Numbered from the stretch's first letter, positions 43,587 through 52,971 are shown. The stretch: DNA of 64,000 nt from Clostridiales bacterium (GCA_015069465.1 SVIO01000003.1:1-64000); one strand, 5' to 3'. The notes: generated by a model not told the origin, from the sequence alone. Made by a program: numbers and translations.

Positions 43587-44013
43587 ATTTTGTCTCCCTT
43601 TTTTTAAGTTATTTAAACGTAAATTTTAGTAAATTTTGTATACCCTTTTATTATATAATAAAAGGTAAAAAAAATCAAGTTATTTATTAAGATAAATTTT
43701 CTCTTTTTTTGCTTTTCTATTTTAATAAAAATTTCATAAGAGAATTTATTTTTTTGTTATGTTTGTTTTTTTTATTATTTATTTTTAAATATAAAATAGG
43801 TTTAGTATTAGTATTATGTGTGTGGAATTGTTGATAAGGCTATTTTTGTTAGAAAATATATAGACAAACTGTGTGTAGATAAATTGTTGATAGATTACTT
43901 ATAACCAAAAAAATATGTTGACAAGTGTAGATAACTTTATTTTGTGGTTATGATTAAACAATATTTAGTTAAAATTTATTGTTTTATTTTTGGTTATATG
44001 TTATACTTTTTTT
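43587..44013. other. oriC: likely replication origin (oriC)
   Basis: A 427-bp gene-free region between divergent dnaN and rsmG. It holds five DnaA-box-like 9-mers on the minus strand within 125 bp: TTATCAACA (43829-43837), TTATCTACA (43874-43882), CTATCAACA (43885-43893), TTATCTACA (43926-43934) and ATAACCACA (43943-43951). A very AT-rich stretch (about 43640-43800) is a candidate unwinding element. Three boxes differ from TTATCCACA at one base. Confidence 0.75.
43979..44007 (+). promoter_or_regulatory. rsmG promoter with predicted leaderless start
   Basis: TTGTTT (43979-43984), 17 bp, TATACT (44002-44007). The predicted start coincides with the rsmG ATG at 44014. Confidence 0.6.
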
Positions 44014-44694
44014 ATGAAAAGTTATTTTGAAAAATATTCGATAGAAGTTAGTGATGAAAAGATTGTTTTATTTGAAAAATATTATAATCTTTTGTTAGAA
44101 TATAACAAAAAATTTAACCTAACGGCCATAACGGAAAGAGAAGAAGTTATCATAAAGCACTTTGTGGATAGTTTATTAGGTGTTGATAACATTGTTGGTA
44201 ATAAGTTGATAGATATAGGGTCTGGTGGTGGATTTCCTGCGATTCCTATTAAGGTTTTTAAGCCTGACATTATGTTGATAATGTTAGACTCAACGGGGAA
44301 AAAGTGTGAGTTTTTGAACACTGTTTGCAAAGAATTAGAGTTCAAAAGTGCAAAAGCAATTTGTGGCAGGGCAGAAGAACTTTCAAGAACTGCTGAGTAT
44401 AGAGAAAGTTTTGATGTTTGCACTGCTCGTGCTGTTGCAAGGCTTAACACTTTATGTGAATACACCTTGCCTTTTGTCAAAGTTGGTGGATATTTCGTGG
44501 CATATAAAGGGGATGCAGAAGAAGAAATTACTGAAGCCCAAAATGCAATTAAAATTCTTGGTGGAAAGATAGAAAAAATTGACAACTTTGAGTTAGAAGG
44601 TGCAAAAAGACAAATAATAGTTATTAAAAAAATAAAATCTACACCGGATAAATATCCACGTGGAAACGGAAAAGAAAGGAAAAAACCTTTGTGA
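44014..44694 (+). CDS. rsmG: 16S rRNA (guanine-527-N7)-methyltransferase
   Basis: 226 residues. SAM-binding LIDIGSGGGFPAIPIK, VDSLLG upstream and FDVCTARAVARLNTLCEY typical of RsmG/GidB; C-terminal GAKRQIIVIKK. The TTG frame back to 43990 lies within the promoter, so ATG 44014 is preferred. No ribosome site is visible and translation may be leaderless. Its stop overlaps the next gene's GTG. Confidence 0.94.
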   Translation: MKSYFEKYSIEVSDEKIVLFEKYYNLLLEYNKKFNLTAITEREEVIIKHFVDSLLGVDNIVGNKLIDIGSGGGFPAIPIKVFKPDIMLIMLDSTGKKCEFLNTVCKELEFKSAKAICGRAEELSRTAEYRESFDVCTARAVARLNTLCEYTLPFVKVGGYFVAYKGDAEEEITEAQNAIKILGGKIEKIDNFELEGAKRQIIVIKKIKSTPDKYPRGNGKERKKPL

Positions 44695-45167
44695 GTGAAA
44701 TTTTTATTTTAAAAGCAAACACTGTGTGTGTTTCGGGACATAGAGAAATAGGAAAAGACCTTGATATAAAACTATTAAAAAAGATTTTTGAAAACCTAAT
44801 CGATAATGGCGTTGATACCTTTTTAATAGGCATGGCTGTGGGGTTTGATACATTATGTTTTCAAATTTTAGAAGATATAAGAAAGCAAAAGCAAATAAAA
44901 ATAATAGCATGCATTCCTTGTTTATCTCAAGCCGATAGATTTAGTTTTGAGCAGAAAAAAGAGTATGATAGACTTCTTTCCGTGGCGGATGATAAAGTGC
45001 TTTTAAGCCGTGAATATACCCCTTCTTGCATGCAAAAAAGAAATATGTTTATGGTTGATAATAGTGCGTGTGTTGTTTGTTATCTAAATAAAAACAAGGG
45101 TGGCACTTATAACACCGTGAAATACGCTGAAAAGAAGGGAGTTCCTGTAATAAATATAGTTCAATAA
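44691..45167 (+). CDS. SLOG-family protein (DUF1273/YpsA-like)
   Basis: 158 residues starting with GTG overlapping the rsmG stop (GTGA). Rossmann-like SLOG fold: CVSGHREIGKD, DTFLIGMAVGFDTLC and VCYLNKNKGGTYNTV-KYAEKKGVPVIN. Members are thought to bind nucleotide-derived ligands; YpsA affects cell division in B. subtilis. The function here is not known. Translationally coupled to rsmG; terminator follows. Confidence 0.8.
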   Translation: MSEIFILKANTVCVSGHREIGKDLDIKLLKKIFENLIDNGVDTFLIGMAVGFDTLCFQILEDIRKQKQIKIIACIPCLSQADRFSFEQKKEYDRLLSVADDKVLLSREYTPSCMQKRNMFMVDNSACVVCYLNKNKGGTYNTVKYAEKKGVPVINIVQ

Positions 45168-45200
45168 AAAAAGTTGATAAGAAAAACTTATCAACTTTTT
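45168..45200. terminator. terminator after SLOG gene
   Basis: AAAAAGTTGATAAG with perfect complement and T-run, directly after the stop. Confidence 0.88.
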
Positions 45201-45219
45201 CTTTTTTATTATTAAATGT

Positions 45220-45480
45220 TTATAAAAACTTTTTATAGCCTTTTCCATATTTAACGCAACGATTTACTCTTGACAAGGTGGCTGAAGAAATGTCAGTTTT
45301 GGAAATAATTTTTTCGTAAGTTTCACCCGAAAGAAGTAGTTTTCCGGCAATCACTCTTTGGGTCATTGAATCTAACTCTTTAATGGTGCAAAGGTCTGAA
45401 AAAAAATCTTCAACATCTTCTTTAGTTTTAAGTTTAAGTATCACGCTATAAAGCGCAGAATAATCTTGATTTGTTCCCAT
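45220..45480 (-). CDS. YerC/YecD-type TrpR-family regulator
   Basis: 86 residues matching the TrpR-like YerC family: LYSVILKLKTKEDVEDFFSDLCTIKELDSM and the HTH SGETYEKIISKTDISSATLSRVNRCV. A small DNA-binding protein, targets unknown. It follows the amino-acid ABC operon on the same strand by 20 bp and may be its last gene. Confidence 0.85.
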   Translation of the reverse strand: MGTNQDYSALYSVILKLKTKEDVEDFFSDLCTIKELDSMTQRVIAGKLLLSGETYEKIISKTDISSATLSRVNRCVKYGKGYKKFL

Positions 45481-45499
45481 AAAAATACCTAAAAAATCG

Positions 45500-46366
45500 T
45501 TAATTTTTGTTTATTTCGCCTTCTTTTTCGTTAAGGTTTGACAAAAAATGCACAAGTTTTTCTGACTTTGGCTTATCAAACACTTGTCTAGGTTTACCTT
45601 CTTCTTCAACAACGCCATCATAAAGGAAAATAATCTTATCCGAAACGTTTTTAGCAAAACCCATTTCGTGCGTTACTATAATCATTGTTCTATCTTGGTC
45701 TTTGAGTGAGCGAATAACCTTTAGCACTTCGCCCGTAAGTTCTGGGTCTAAAGCCGAAGTTGGCTCGTCAAAGCACAAAACTTTTGGGTTAAGGGCAAGT
45801 GCCCTTGCTATAGCAACACGCTGACATTGACCACCAGAAAGTTCACAAGGGAATGCGTTTATTTTTTCAGAAAGACCGATTTTTTCAAGTAACGAAATTG
45901 CATTTTGTTCGATAAAAAGTTTTTGTTCTTTTTTATATTTGTTTATCTTTTCCTTTCTTTGTTTAAGAGAAAGGGTTTTATCGGCTTTAAGTTCTTTTTT
46001 ATAAGATTTAACCTTATCTTTAAGAAGTAGCATTGGCGCAAGGGTAATGTTTTTTAGAACATTGTATTGTGGAAAAAGGTTAAATGATTGAAAAACTAAA
46101 CCAAAGTTAAGCCTTTTGTTTCTCAAAACTTTTTCGCCATCACTTTTTGCCGAAACTGCATCAAACAAAACTTCATTATCTAATGTCATAGTGCCTTCAT
46201 CTGGCGTTTCCAAAAAGTTAAGCGAGCGAAGTAGCGTGCTCTTACCACTACCTGATGGACCAATAATAGATAAAACTTGACCCTTTTCGAGTGAAAAATC
46301 AATGCCTTTTAATACTGAAACATTGCCGAAAGACTTTTTAAAGCCTTTAATTTCTAAATAAGCCAT
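45500..46366 (-). CDS. polar amino-acid ABC transporter ATP-binding protein
   Basis: 288 residues of the GlnQ type: Walker A GPSGSGKST, Q-loop FQSFNLFPQ, signature LSGGQCQRVAIARAL, Walker B VLCFDEPTSALDPE, H-loop VTHEMGFAK. Typical members have about 240 residues; the excess is a Lys-rich helical insert of roughly 35 residues (about 130-165) between Q-loop and signature. 3 bp downstream of the permease gene. Confidence 0.93.
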   Translation of the reverse strand: MAYLEIKGFKKSFGNVSVLKGIDFSLEKGQVLSIIGPSGSGKSTLLRSLNFLETPDEGTMTLDNEVLFDAVSAKSDGEKVLRNKRLNFGLVFQSFNLFPQYNVLKNITLAPMLLLKDKVKSYKKELKADKTLSLKQRKEKINKYKKEQKLFIEQNAISLLEKIGLSEKINAFPCELSGGQCQRVAIARALALNPKVLCFDEPTSALDPELTGEVLKVIRSLKDQDRTMIIVTHEMGFAKNVSDKIIFLYDGVVEEEGKPRQVFDKPKSEKLVHFLSNLNEKEGEINKN

Positions 46367-46369
46367 AGT

Positions 46370-47053
46370 TTACTCCTTATAAAAAGACATTTTCTTTTCT
46401 AGATAGCCGAAAAGAAGTGTTAAAATCCCGTTAAATACGAGATAAAAAACTGCTGCATAAACAAGTGGCGTTAAGGTAACAAACTTGTTTACGATAGAGT
46501 CTGTTATTGCCAAAAGTTCAAAAACACTAAACGATGATGCAAGCGCAGTATCTTTAACGAGCGTTATCGTTTCGTTGCTGACAGGGGCGAGTGTTCTTTT
46601 AACTAATTGAAAAAGAACGATGTTAGAAAAGATTTGACCTTTCTTTAAGCCCAAAACCTTGCCAGCCTCGTATTGACCTTTTGGGATTCCGTCTAAAGCA
46701 CCTTTAAAAATTACCGAGAAATAGCAAGCATAGTTTATAACAAAGGCTGCGCATACTAAAATAAAGTAAACGTCTGCAACCTTGCAATTAAAAAAGTTTG
46801 CAATTTCTTTGTTTGAAATGCCGAATACAGTATTTGGTAGAATAGTAAAAAGCAATAATTGTAATAGCAAAGGTGAGCCCCTAATTATCCAAACGAAAAT
46901 GGAGCATAAATAACTTAAAGGCTTAAAACGAGTTCTTAAACCAAAAGTGATTATTAAGCCGAGTGGCAACGATAAACATAAAGTTATTGCAAATAGATTT
47001 AGGGTTGTTAAAAATCCCAACCCTAAACTAACTAAAATTTCTGTAAATTCCAT
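46370..47053 (-). CDS. polar amino-acid ABC transporter permease
   Basis: 227 residues with about five membrane helices and the HisM-type EAA loop GIPKGQYEAGKVLGLKKGQIF. YFSVIFKGAL and VKDTALASSFSV match polar amino-acid permeases. Between the binding-protein and ATPase genes; one permease gene suggests a homodimer. Confidence 0.92.
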   Translation of the reverse strand: MEFTEILVSLGLGFLTTLNLFAITLCLSLPLGLIITFGLRTRFKPLSYLCSIFVWIIRGSPLLLQLLLFTILPNTVFGISNKEIANFFNCKVADVYFILVCAAFVINYACYFSVIFKGALDGIPKGQYEAGKVLGLKKGQIFSNIVLFQLVKRTLAPVSNETITLVKDTALASSFSVFELLAITDSIVNKFVTLTPLVYAAVFYLVFNGILTLLFGYLEKKMSFYKE

Positions 47054-47081
47054 AAAAGAAAATCCTAAAAAGAATTATAAA

Positions 47082-47957
47082 TTATTTCAAAACAACGCTT
47101 TCGCCAGCAGAACCCTTTTCAACACCGATAACGGCTTTGTTCATATTAACAAGGATTTTAGCAGCATCGCTATATTTTGAAAGGTTAGATTTCATTACAA
47201 CTGCAACTTGGTTGTTGTTAAGATATGGAACTGAAATGCACATTGCGTTTGCTCTTTCATCAGTGATTGTAAGACCATTCCAAATAAGGTCAATATTGTC
47301 ATTTGCAAGGTCAACTTCTTTGTTATCCCAGTCAATTAAAAGGAATTCAACATCTAAGTTAACAGAATAAGTTTGGTTTAAGTAGTTTACAACTGCTTTA
47401 GCAAGGTCAATATCAAAACCTTTTGTAGGTTCATCATCAACAACATCATAGCAAATAGGTGCAAAAATTGTATAACCGATAACAATTTTACCAGACTCTA
47501 CGATTTGATTCCAAGAGTTATCTGTAGCGTTTGCAAGTGGATTTACTGTTTCATCATCTAAGCATAAACTATCTGTTAAGCCATATTCGTCACCGATTTC
47601 TTCATATCTTGTTTCTGAAAGTGCAATAAGTGCTTCGTTTATTTTAGAAACGAACGCCTTGTCGTTCTTTCTACCAGCAATACCATATTTTTCTTGTGCT
47701 AAAACAAGGTCTTCAACAATTGCAATTTGATTTGCATAGTTGCCTGTTTTGCAATAATAACCAGCCATTACAGAGTCGATGATTGAAACGTCAATATCGC
47801 CGTTTACAAGTTTAGGTAATGTGTCAAGTTGGCTATCATATCTTAAAAGTTCTTTACCAAACTTATAAGCTTCTGGCTCTTCTTCCGTACAGCCAACTGC
47901 AAATATAGCAACCATTGACATAATTACTGTTAAAAGTAGTGTGAATAGTTTTTTCAT
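47082..47957 (-). CDS. amino-acid binding lipoprotein, apparently circularly permuted
   Basis: 291 residues. Signal peptide and lipobox AVGC (C23) put it on the outer membrane face. The order of the binding fold is inverted: residues 32-130 (DVSIIDSVMAGYY, EKYGIAGRK, IGDEYGLTDSL) correspond to what is normally the second half of family 3 binding proteins, and 155-291 (GKIVIGYTIFAPICY, NIDLIWNGLTITDERA, GSAGESVV) to the first half. Both halves seem complete. AGGAG precedes the ATG. It is first gene of the permease-ATPase operon, so it is probably a functional receptor. Confidence 0.85.
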   Translation of the reverse strand: MKKLFTLLLTVIMSMVAIFAVGCTEEEPEAYKFGKELLRYDSQLDTLPKLVNGDIDVSIIDSVMAGYYCKTGNYANQIAIVEDLVLAQEKYGIAGRKNDKAFVSKINEALIALSETRYEEIGDEYGLTDSLCLDDETVNPLANATDNSWNQIVESGKIVIGYTIFAPICYDVVDDEPTKGFDIDLAKAVVNYLNQTYSVNLDVEFLLIDWDNKEVDLANDNIDLIWNGLTITDERANAMCISVPYLNNNQVAVVMKSNLSKYSDAAKILVNMNKAVIGVEKGSAGESVVLK

Positions 47958-47964
47958 AATAATA

Positions 47965-48035
47965 TCTCCTAAAAATTTATTACTTTACTTTGTTAAAGTA
48001 CAACCATTATACTTTATTACGCTAAAGAAGTAAAG
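47965..48035 (-). promoter_or_regulatory. promoter and AAAGT repeats upstream of the ABC operon
   Basis: On the minus strand a TATAAT at about 48012-48017 is surrounded by ACTTTA/TAAAGT repeats, including a palindrome ACTTTAACAAAGT near 47990-48002. A repressor or activator site is likely; the protein is not identified, though the downstream YerC-like gene is a candidate. Confidence 0.45.
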
Positions 48036-48088
48036 TGAAATTGATACAAAAAACAAAAAATTTTTTAAATTATAAAAATAAATAAAAA

Positions 48089-48110
48089 GCCCCACAATTT
48101 TTTGTGGGGC
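48089..48110 (-). terminator. terminator of second binding-protein gene
   Basis: GCCCCACAA/TTGTGGGGC with T-rich minus-strand exit. Confidence 0.85.
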
Positions 48111-48131
48111 AATATATATTTATTCTAAAAC

Positions 48132-49064
48132 TTAGTTTTGTGAAGAAAAGTCTTTGATAATAAAGTCTTTAAGTTCTGCAAGAGTATATGTTTCGCCAAC
48201 GGCAAGATATTCAAGTAAAGACACAGTTTTGTTATTTACAGTCTTTGTTGTGCTTGCAAAAAATTCAAGAGTTTTATTAACAAGAGTTTTTAGTTCTTCG
48301 CCAACAGCATCTTTTTTAAATGCTACTCTAAGATAATTTTTTTGTCCGATTTGATAAGCGTTAGGGTTGTTTGCTGTGTTTAACACTAAATTTCCATATT
48401 CACTAGTTTTTTCTAAATTATAATATGCACAAAGTGTGTCAACGATAGCGCAATCTACATCTTCTATTGGTGAATTTGCTTTGTGAAGCGCTGATTTTTG
48501 ACCTTTTTCACATTTTATAAAGTCTATATCAGGGATATTTGAAAGGAAATCATTAAAATAAAATTCACCAGAAGAACTTTGGCCAAAAGCAATAGTTTTG
48601 CCTTCAAAATGGCTTATATTGTCAATAGATGTGCCATTATCAACAACTAAACAAGGCGAGTTTTCCATGTAGTTATATGAAAAATAGAACTTATCAGTGT
48701 CGTTTAATACAGCATCGGTTAGTGCGCCCCAAAAACAAGTGATTTCGTTTTTATCAAGCGCTTCAAAAACATCTTCTTCGGTTACAACACGCCTATCTTC
48801 ATCAACAGGTTCAACCAAAACGAAATCTACGTTATAGCCAAGTGTGTTAAAAACAGAAATGGCAAGTTTGGTGTTAAAGCCTGTAAATTTGCCCTTATAC
48901 ATATAGTTTAGTGGGGCATAGTCGATATATCCAACCTTGATAGTTTCATTTCTAGGATTTATAATGTTATCTTTGTTTACTGTTTTATCATCACAAGCAG
49001 AAAAAGAAAACATACAGCAAGCACAAAGAATAAGTGATAAAATTATATTAAAAAACTTTTTCAT
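48132..49064 (-). CDS. amino-acid binding lipoprotein (family 3)
   Basis: 310 residues. Signal peptide with lipobox FSAC (C24), then a normal-order binding fold: VGYIDYAPLNY and KFTGFNTKLAISVFN at the start, ITCFWGALTDA, then SSSGEFYFNDFL and DVDCAIVDTLCAYYN. It is encoded upstream of the permuted lipoprotein but as a separate unit with its own terminator. Substrate unknown; the two receptors may share the one permease-ATPase pair. Confidence 0.87.
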   Translation of the reverse strand: MKKFFNIILSLILCACCMFSFSACDDKTVNKDNIINPRNETIKVGYIDYAPLNYMYKGKFTGFNTKLAISVFNTLGYNVDFVLVEPVDEDRRVVTEEDVFEALDKNEITCFWGALTDAVLNDTDKFYFSYNYMENSPCLVVDNGTSIDNISHFEGKTIAFGQSSSGEFYFNDFLSNIPDIDFIKCEKGQKSALHKANSPIEDVDCAIVDTLCAYYNLEKTSEYGNLVLNTANNPNAYQIGQKNYLRVAFKKDAVGEELKTLVNKTLEFFASTTKTVNNKTVSLLEYLAVGETYTLAELKDFIIKDFSSQN

Positions 49065-49229
49065 AATTAACTCCTAACAATAATTTAATTTAAAAACGCA
49101 AATAAGTAAAGTAAAATAAACAAGGTTTTTAAAATTTAATAAAAAATAACGAAAAATTTATAATATTTATATACATTATATATATAATATCAAAAATTGG
49201 TTAAAAAAACAATAGAAAAAGCAAAAAAA

Positions 49230-49254
49230 AGACGCCCTAAGTTTTAGGGCGTCT
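49230..49254 (-). terminator. PFOR terminator
   Basis: AGACGCCCTAA/TTAGGGCGTCT followed on the minus strand by T8. Confidence 0.9.
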
Positions 49255-49302
49255 AAATTTAAAGTTAAAAACTTTGCGACTTAATAAATATTTAATTATA
49301 AA

Positions 49303-52300
49303 TTAGTCGTTTTTAGCAAGGTTCTTATAAGTTTCAAGCCTTACTTTGCTATCCTTTTCAGTCTTTTCGAAAAGTTGTTCAGCAAGTTCAGGTCTAGCCT
49401 TCATAAGTGAAGCGTATCTTGTTTCACCAAGTAAGAATGACTTATAATCGCCTGTTGGTTCTTTAGAATCTAATGTAAATGGATTCTTGCCTTCATCGAT
49501 AGATGTTGGGTTGTATCTATAAAGTTGCCAGTAACCACAATCAACTGCCTTCTTTTCTTCTTCTTGAGACTTAGTCATGTTGATACCGTGGTTGATACAT
49601 GGAGCATAACAGATGATAAGTGATGGTCCATCGTATTTTTCTGCTTCGATGAGTGCATTTAAGAGTTGTTGTTTATTTGAACCCATTGAGCATTGTGCAA
49701 CGTAAACGTAACCATAACTCATAGCCATCATACCAAGGTCTTTCTTCTTAACTCTCTTACCAGCAGCAGCAAACTTAGCAACAGAACCTGTTGGTGTTGA
49801 TTTACTTGCTTGTCCACCTGTGTTAGAGTAAACTTCTGTATCGAGAACAAGAACGTTAACGTTTTCGCCACTAGCAAGAACGTGGTCAAGACCACCGTAA
49901 CCGATGTCGTAAGCCCAACCGTCACCACCGAAAATCCAAATTGATGGTTTTACTAAGCAGTCAAGGTTATCCTTAATATAATCTAAGCCGTCAGCAGTTT
50001 CTGTGCAAATAGCTTCTTTAACCATTTGTGCAGCAACCTTAGATTTTTCTGCATCGTCCTTGTCGCTAAGCCATGCAGCGAAAGCAGCGTTTGTCTTTTC
50101 GTTAACTTTATCAAATGTAGCACGCATATCTTCTTCAATCTTAGCACGACGAGCATTCATAGCAAGGTTCATACCATAACCGAATTCAGCGTTATCTTCA
50201 AAGAGTGAGTTAGCCCAAGCTGGACCTTTGCCTTCTTTATTCTTTGTGTATGGACATGTTGGAGCAGAACCACCATAGATTGATGAACAACCTGTTGCGT
50301 TAGCAACTATCATTCTGTCACCAAAGAGTTGTGTTACAAGTTTTACATATGGTGTTTCACCACAGCCTGCGCAAGCGCCTGAGAACTCGAAGAGTGGCTT
50401 GTTGAATTGGCTACCCTTAACTGTTGATGGTTTGCAACCTGGGCAAGCAGAAACGTTAACTTCAGCAAGTGTTTCGCTGTATTCGTAGTTAACCTTTTCT
50501 TCTTCTACAATAGAGCCGAGTGGAACCATTGTGAGAGCCTTTTCTTTTGCAGGGCAGATGTCAGCACAAACGCCACAACCCATACAATCGAGTGGAGAAA
50601 CTTGCATTCTATATTCATAACCCTTATTACCAATCATAGGTTTTGTTACGAAAGAAATAGGTTTGTTTTCGCCTTCTTTAACAATGGCTGGTCTAATACA
50701 AGCGTGTGGACAAACGAAAGCACATTGGTTACATTGAATACACTTTGTTTCATCCCACTTTGGAACGAGAACAGCAACACCACGTTTTTCATATTGTGTT
50801 GTACCTGTTGGAACTGTACCGTCAGCGTTAAATGCAGATGATGGAAGTTTGTCGCCTTCGAGCGCTAAGATAGGGTGAACGATGTCTTTGAAATATTTGT
50901 TATCAGCAACATCAGCCATAGGAGCGCCTGTTGTTGCATTTTTCCAACTTTCTGGAACGTCAATCTTAACAAGGTTAGCTTCAGCGCTGTCAATAGCGTT
51001 GTAGTTCATTTGAACGATAGCATCGCCTTTCTTAGCAAATGACTTATAAGCCATCTTCTTCATATATTCAACTGCTTGGTCGTAAGGGATAATGTTAGCA
51101 ACCTTAAAGAACGCAGATTGTAAAATTGTGTTTGTTCTACCACGGAGACCGAGTTCGGCAGCAATCTTAATAGCGTCGATTACATAAAGGTTGATGTTCT
51201 TGTTAGCGATATCTCTCTTAACGCTTGCAGGAAGAACGTTTTCTAATTCTTCTACTGTTAAAGCAGATGTGTTGAATAAGAAAGTACCATTGTTCTTAAT
51301 ATCGCCTGTCATATTATAACGTGTGATATATGATGGGTTAGAGCATTGAACAAAGTCAGCAGCATCGATTAGGTATGCTGATTGAATTGGTGTGTCACCG
51401 AAACGTAAGTGTGAAACAGTGATACCACCAGATTTTTTACTATCGTAGAAGAAGTAACCTTGAACATACTTGTCTGTGTGGTCACCGATAATCTTGATAG
51501 AGTTCTTGTTAGCACCAACTGTACCGTCAGAGCCAAGACCCCAGAACTTACAAGAAATTGTGCCAGCAGGAGCAGCATCGTATTTTTCTTCAAAGTTAAG
51601 TGAAGTGTTTGTTAAGTCATCATAGATACCAACTGTGAAGTGGTTCTTTGGTTCAGCAAGACTTAAGTTCTTGTAAACAGAATAAATCATAGAAGGATTA
51701 AATTCTTTGCTACCAAGACCATATCTACCACCAACAACTTTGATGTCTGTCATGCCCTTTTCTAAGAGTGCAGAGCAAACGTCAAGGTAAAGTGGTTCAC
51801 CAAGAGAACCTGCTTCTTTTGTTCTATCTAAAACAGCAATCTTCTTAACTGTCTTTGGAAGAGCGTCAACAAAACTATCGATAGCAAATGGACGATAAAG
51901 TCTAACTTTAAGCATACCAACTTTGTGACCTTCAGCGTTCATCTTGTTAATTGTTTCTTCAACAGCATCAGCACCACTACCCATCAATACAACTATGTTT
52001 TCAGCATCAGGTGCACCCACATAGTCGAATAAGTGGTAATTTCTGCCTGTTAACTTATTAACCTTATCCATCATTTCTTGAACGATAGCAGGAGTATTTA
52101 AATAGTATTGGTTAGCAGTTTCTCTGTTTTGGAAGTAAATATCAGAGTTTTGTGCTGTACCTCTTTGAACAGGGTGTTCTGGGTTTAAAGCCCTTGCTCT
52201 AAAGTCTTCGATATCTTTCATATCAACTAATGCTTTCATGTCTTCATAGTCGATAACGTCAATCTTAGAAACTTCGTGACTTGTTCTAAAGCCATCAAAG

Positions 52301-52803
52301 AAATGTAAGAAAGGAACTTTAGACTTAAGTGTTGAAAGGTGAGCAACAAGTGCTAAGTCCATAACTTCTTGAACAGAGTTAGAAGCGAGCATAGCAAAAC
52401 CCGTTTGGCGACAAGCCATAACGTCTGCGTGGTCACCAAAGATGTTAAGTGAGTGAGCAGCGAGTGCACGAGCACTTACGTGGAAAACTGTTGGCAAAAG
52501 TTCACCAGCAATTTTATACATGTTAGGAATCATTAATAGTAAGCCTTGGCTTGCAGTATAAGTTGTTGTCAACGCACCTGCAACGAGTGAACCGTGAACG
52601 GCACCAGCAGCGCCTGCTTCAGATTGCATTTCAGCAAGGCGAAGTTTTTGACCGAACATGTTTACTCTGCCTGTAGCAGACCACTCATCAGCAACTTCTG
52701 CCATAGGTGAAGATGGTGTTATTGGGTAAATAGCAGCAACTTCAGAAAAGGCATAGGCTACGTGGCTGGCAGCAGTATTGCCGTCAATAGTCAATTTTTT
52801 CAT
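49303..52803 (-). CDS. nifJ: pyruvate:ferredoxin (flavodoxin) oxidoreductase
   Basis: Oxidises pyruvate to acetyl-CoA and CO2 with ferredoxin reduction. 1166 residues, the single-chain form. Order: domain I (AAIYPITPSSPMAEVADEW), domain II, gamma-like part (HLRFGDTPIQSAYLID), 2x 4Fe-4S ferredoxin domain (CIQCNQCAFVCPHAC, CMGCGVCADICPAK) and the TPP domain (ACAGCGETPYVKL, GGDGWAYDIGYGGLDH, NTGGQASKSTP). The frame opens at 52818, but GGAGG precedes the ATG at 52803, giving MKKLTIDGN. Key anaerobic enzyme. Confidence 0.97.
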   Translation of the reverse strand: MKKLTIDGNTAASHVAYAFSEVAAIYPITPSSPMAEVADEWSATGRVNMFGQKLRLAEMQSEAGAAGAVHGSLVAGALTTTYTASQGLLLMIPNMYKIAGELLPTVFHVSARALAAHSLNIFGDHADVMACRQTGFAMLASNSVQEVMDLALVAHLSTLKSKVPFLHFFDGFRTSHEVSKIDVIDYEDMKALVDMKDIEDFRARALNPEHPVQRGTAQNSDIYFQNRETANQYYLNTPAIVQEMMDKVNKLTGRNYHLFDYVGAPDAENIVVLMGSGADAVEETINKMNAEGHKVGMLKVRLYRPFAIDSFVDALPKTVKKIAVLDRTKEAGSLGEPLYLDVCSALLEKGMTDIKVVGGRYGLGSKEFNPSMIYSVYKNLSLAEPKNHFTVGIYDDLTNTSLNFEEKYDAAPAGTISCKFWGLGSDGTVGANKNSIKIIGDHTDKYVQGYFFYDSKKSGGITVSHLRFGDTPIQSAYLIDAADFVQCSNPSYITRYNMTGDIKNNGTFLFNTSALTVEELENVLPASVKRDIANKNINLYVIDAIKIAAELGLRGRTNTILQSAFFKVANIIPYDQAVEYMKKMAYKSFAKKGDAIVQMNYNAIDSAEANLVKIDVPESWKNATTGAPMADVADNKYFKDIVHPILALEGDKLPSSAFNADGTVPTGTTQYEKRGVAVLVPKWDETKCIQCNQCAFVCPHACIRPAIVKEGENKPISFVTKPMIGNKGYEYRMQVSPLDCMGCGVCADICPAKEKALTMVPLGSIVEEEKVNYEYSETLAEVNVSACPGCKPSTVKGSQFNKPLFEFSGACAGCGETPYVKLVTQLFGDRMIVANATGCSSIYGGSAPTCPYTKNKEGKGPAWANSLFEDNAEFGYGMNLAMNARRAKIEEDMRATFDKVNEKTNAAFAAWLSDKDDAEKSKVAAQMVKEAICTETADGLDYIKDNLDCLVKPSIWIFGGDGWAYDIGYGGLDHVLASGENVNVLVLDTEVYSNTGGQASKSTPTGSVAKFAAAGKRVKKKDLGMMAMSYGYVYVAQCSMGSNKQQLLNALIEAEKYDGPSLIICYAPCINHGINMTKSQEEEKKAVDCGYWQLYRYNPTSIDEGKNPFTLDSKEPTGDYKSFLLGETRYASLMKARPELAEQLFEKTEKDSKVRLETYKNLAKND

Positions 52804-52971
52804 AAGAAAAACCTCCATTAAATATATAAGTAAAATTTGTTTAATATTTTTATATAATATTTTAACATCACTATTATAAACTTTTAAATGAAAATAGTCA
52901 ACGAAAAATGAAAAATTTTACCAACAATTTAATGGCAAATAAAATATATTTTGCCTATTGCATTTATTCGC

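Noticed and set aside
45168..49064. T-box or amino-acid riboswitch ahead of the ABC transporter genes
   Set aside because: Upstream gaps are short and show only a promoter with AAAGT repeats; no specifier-loop or T-box sequence seen.
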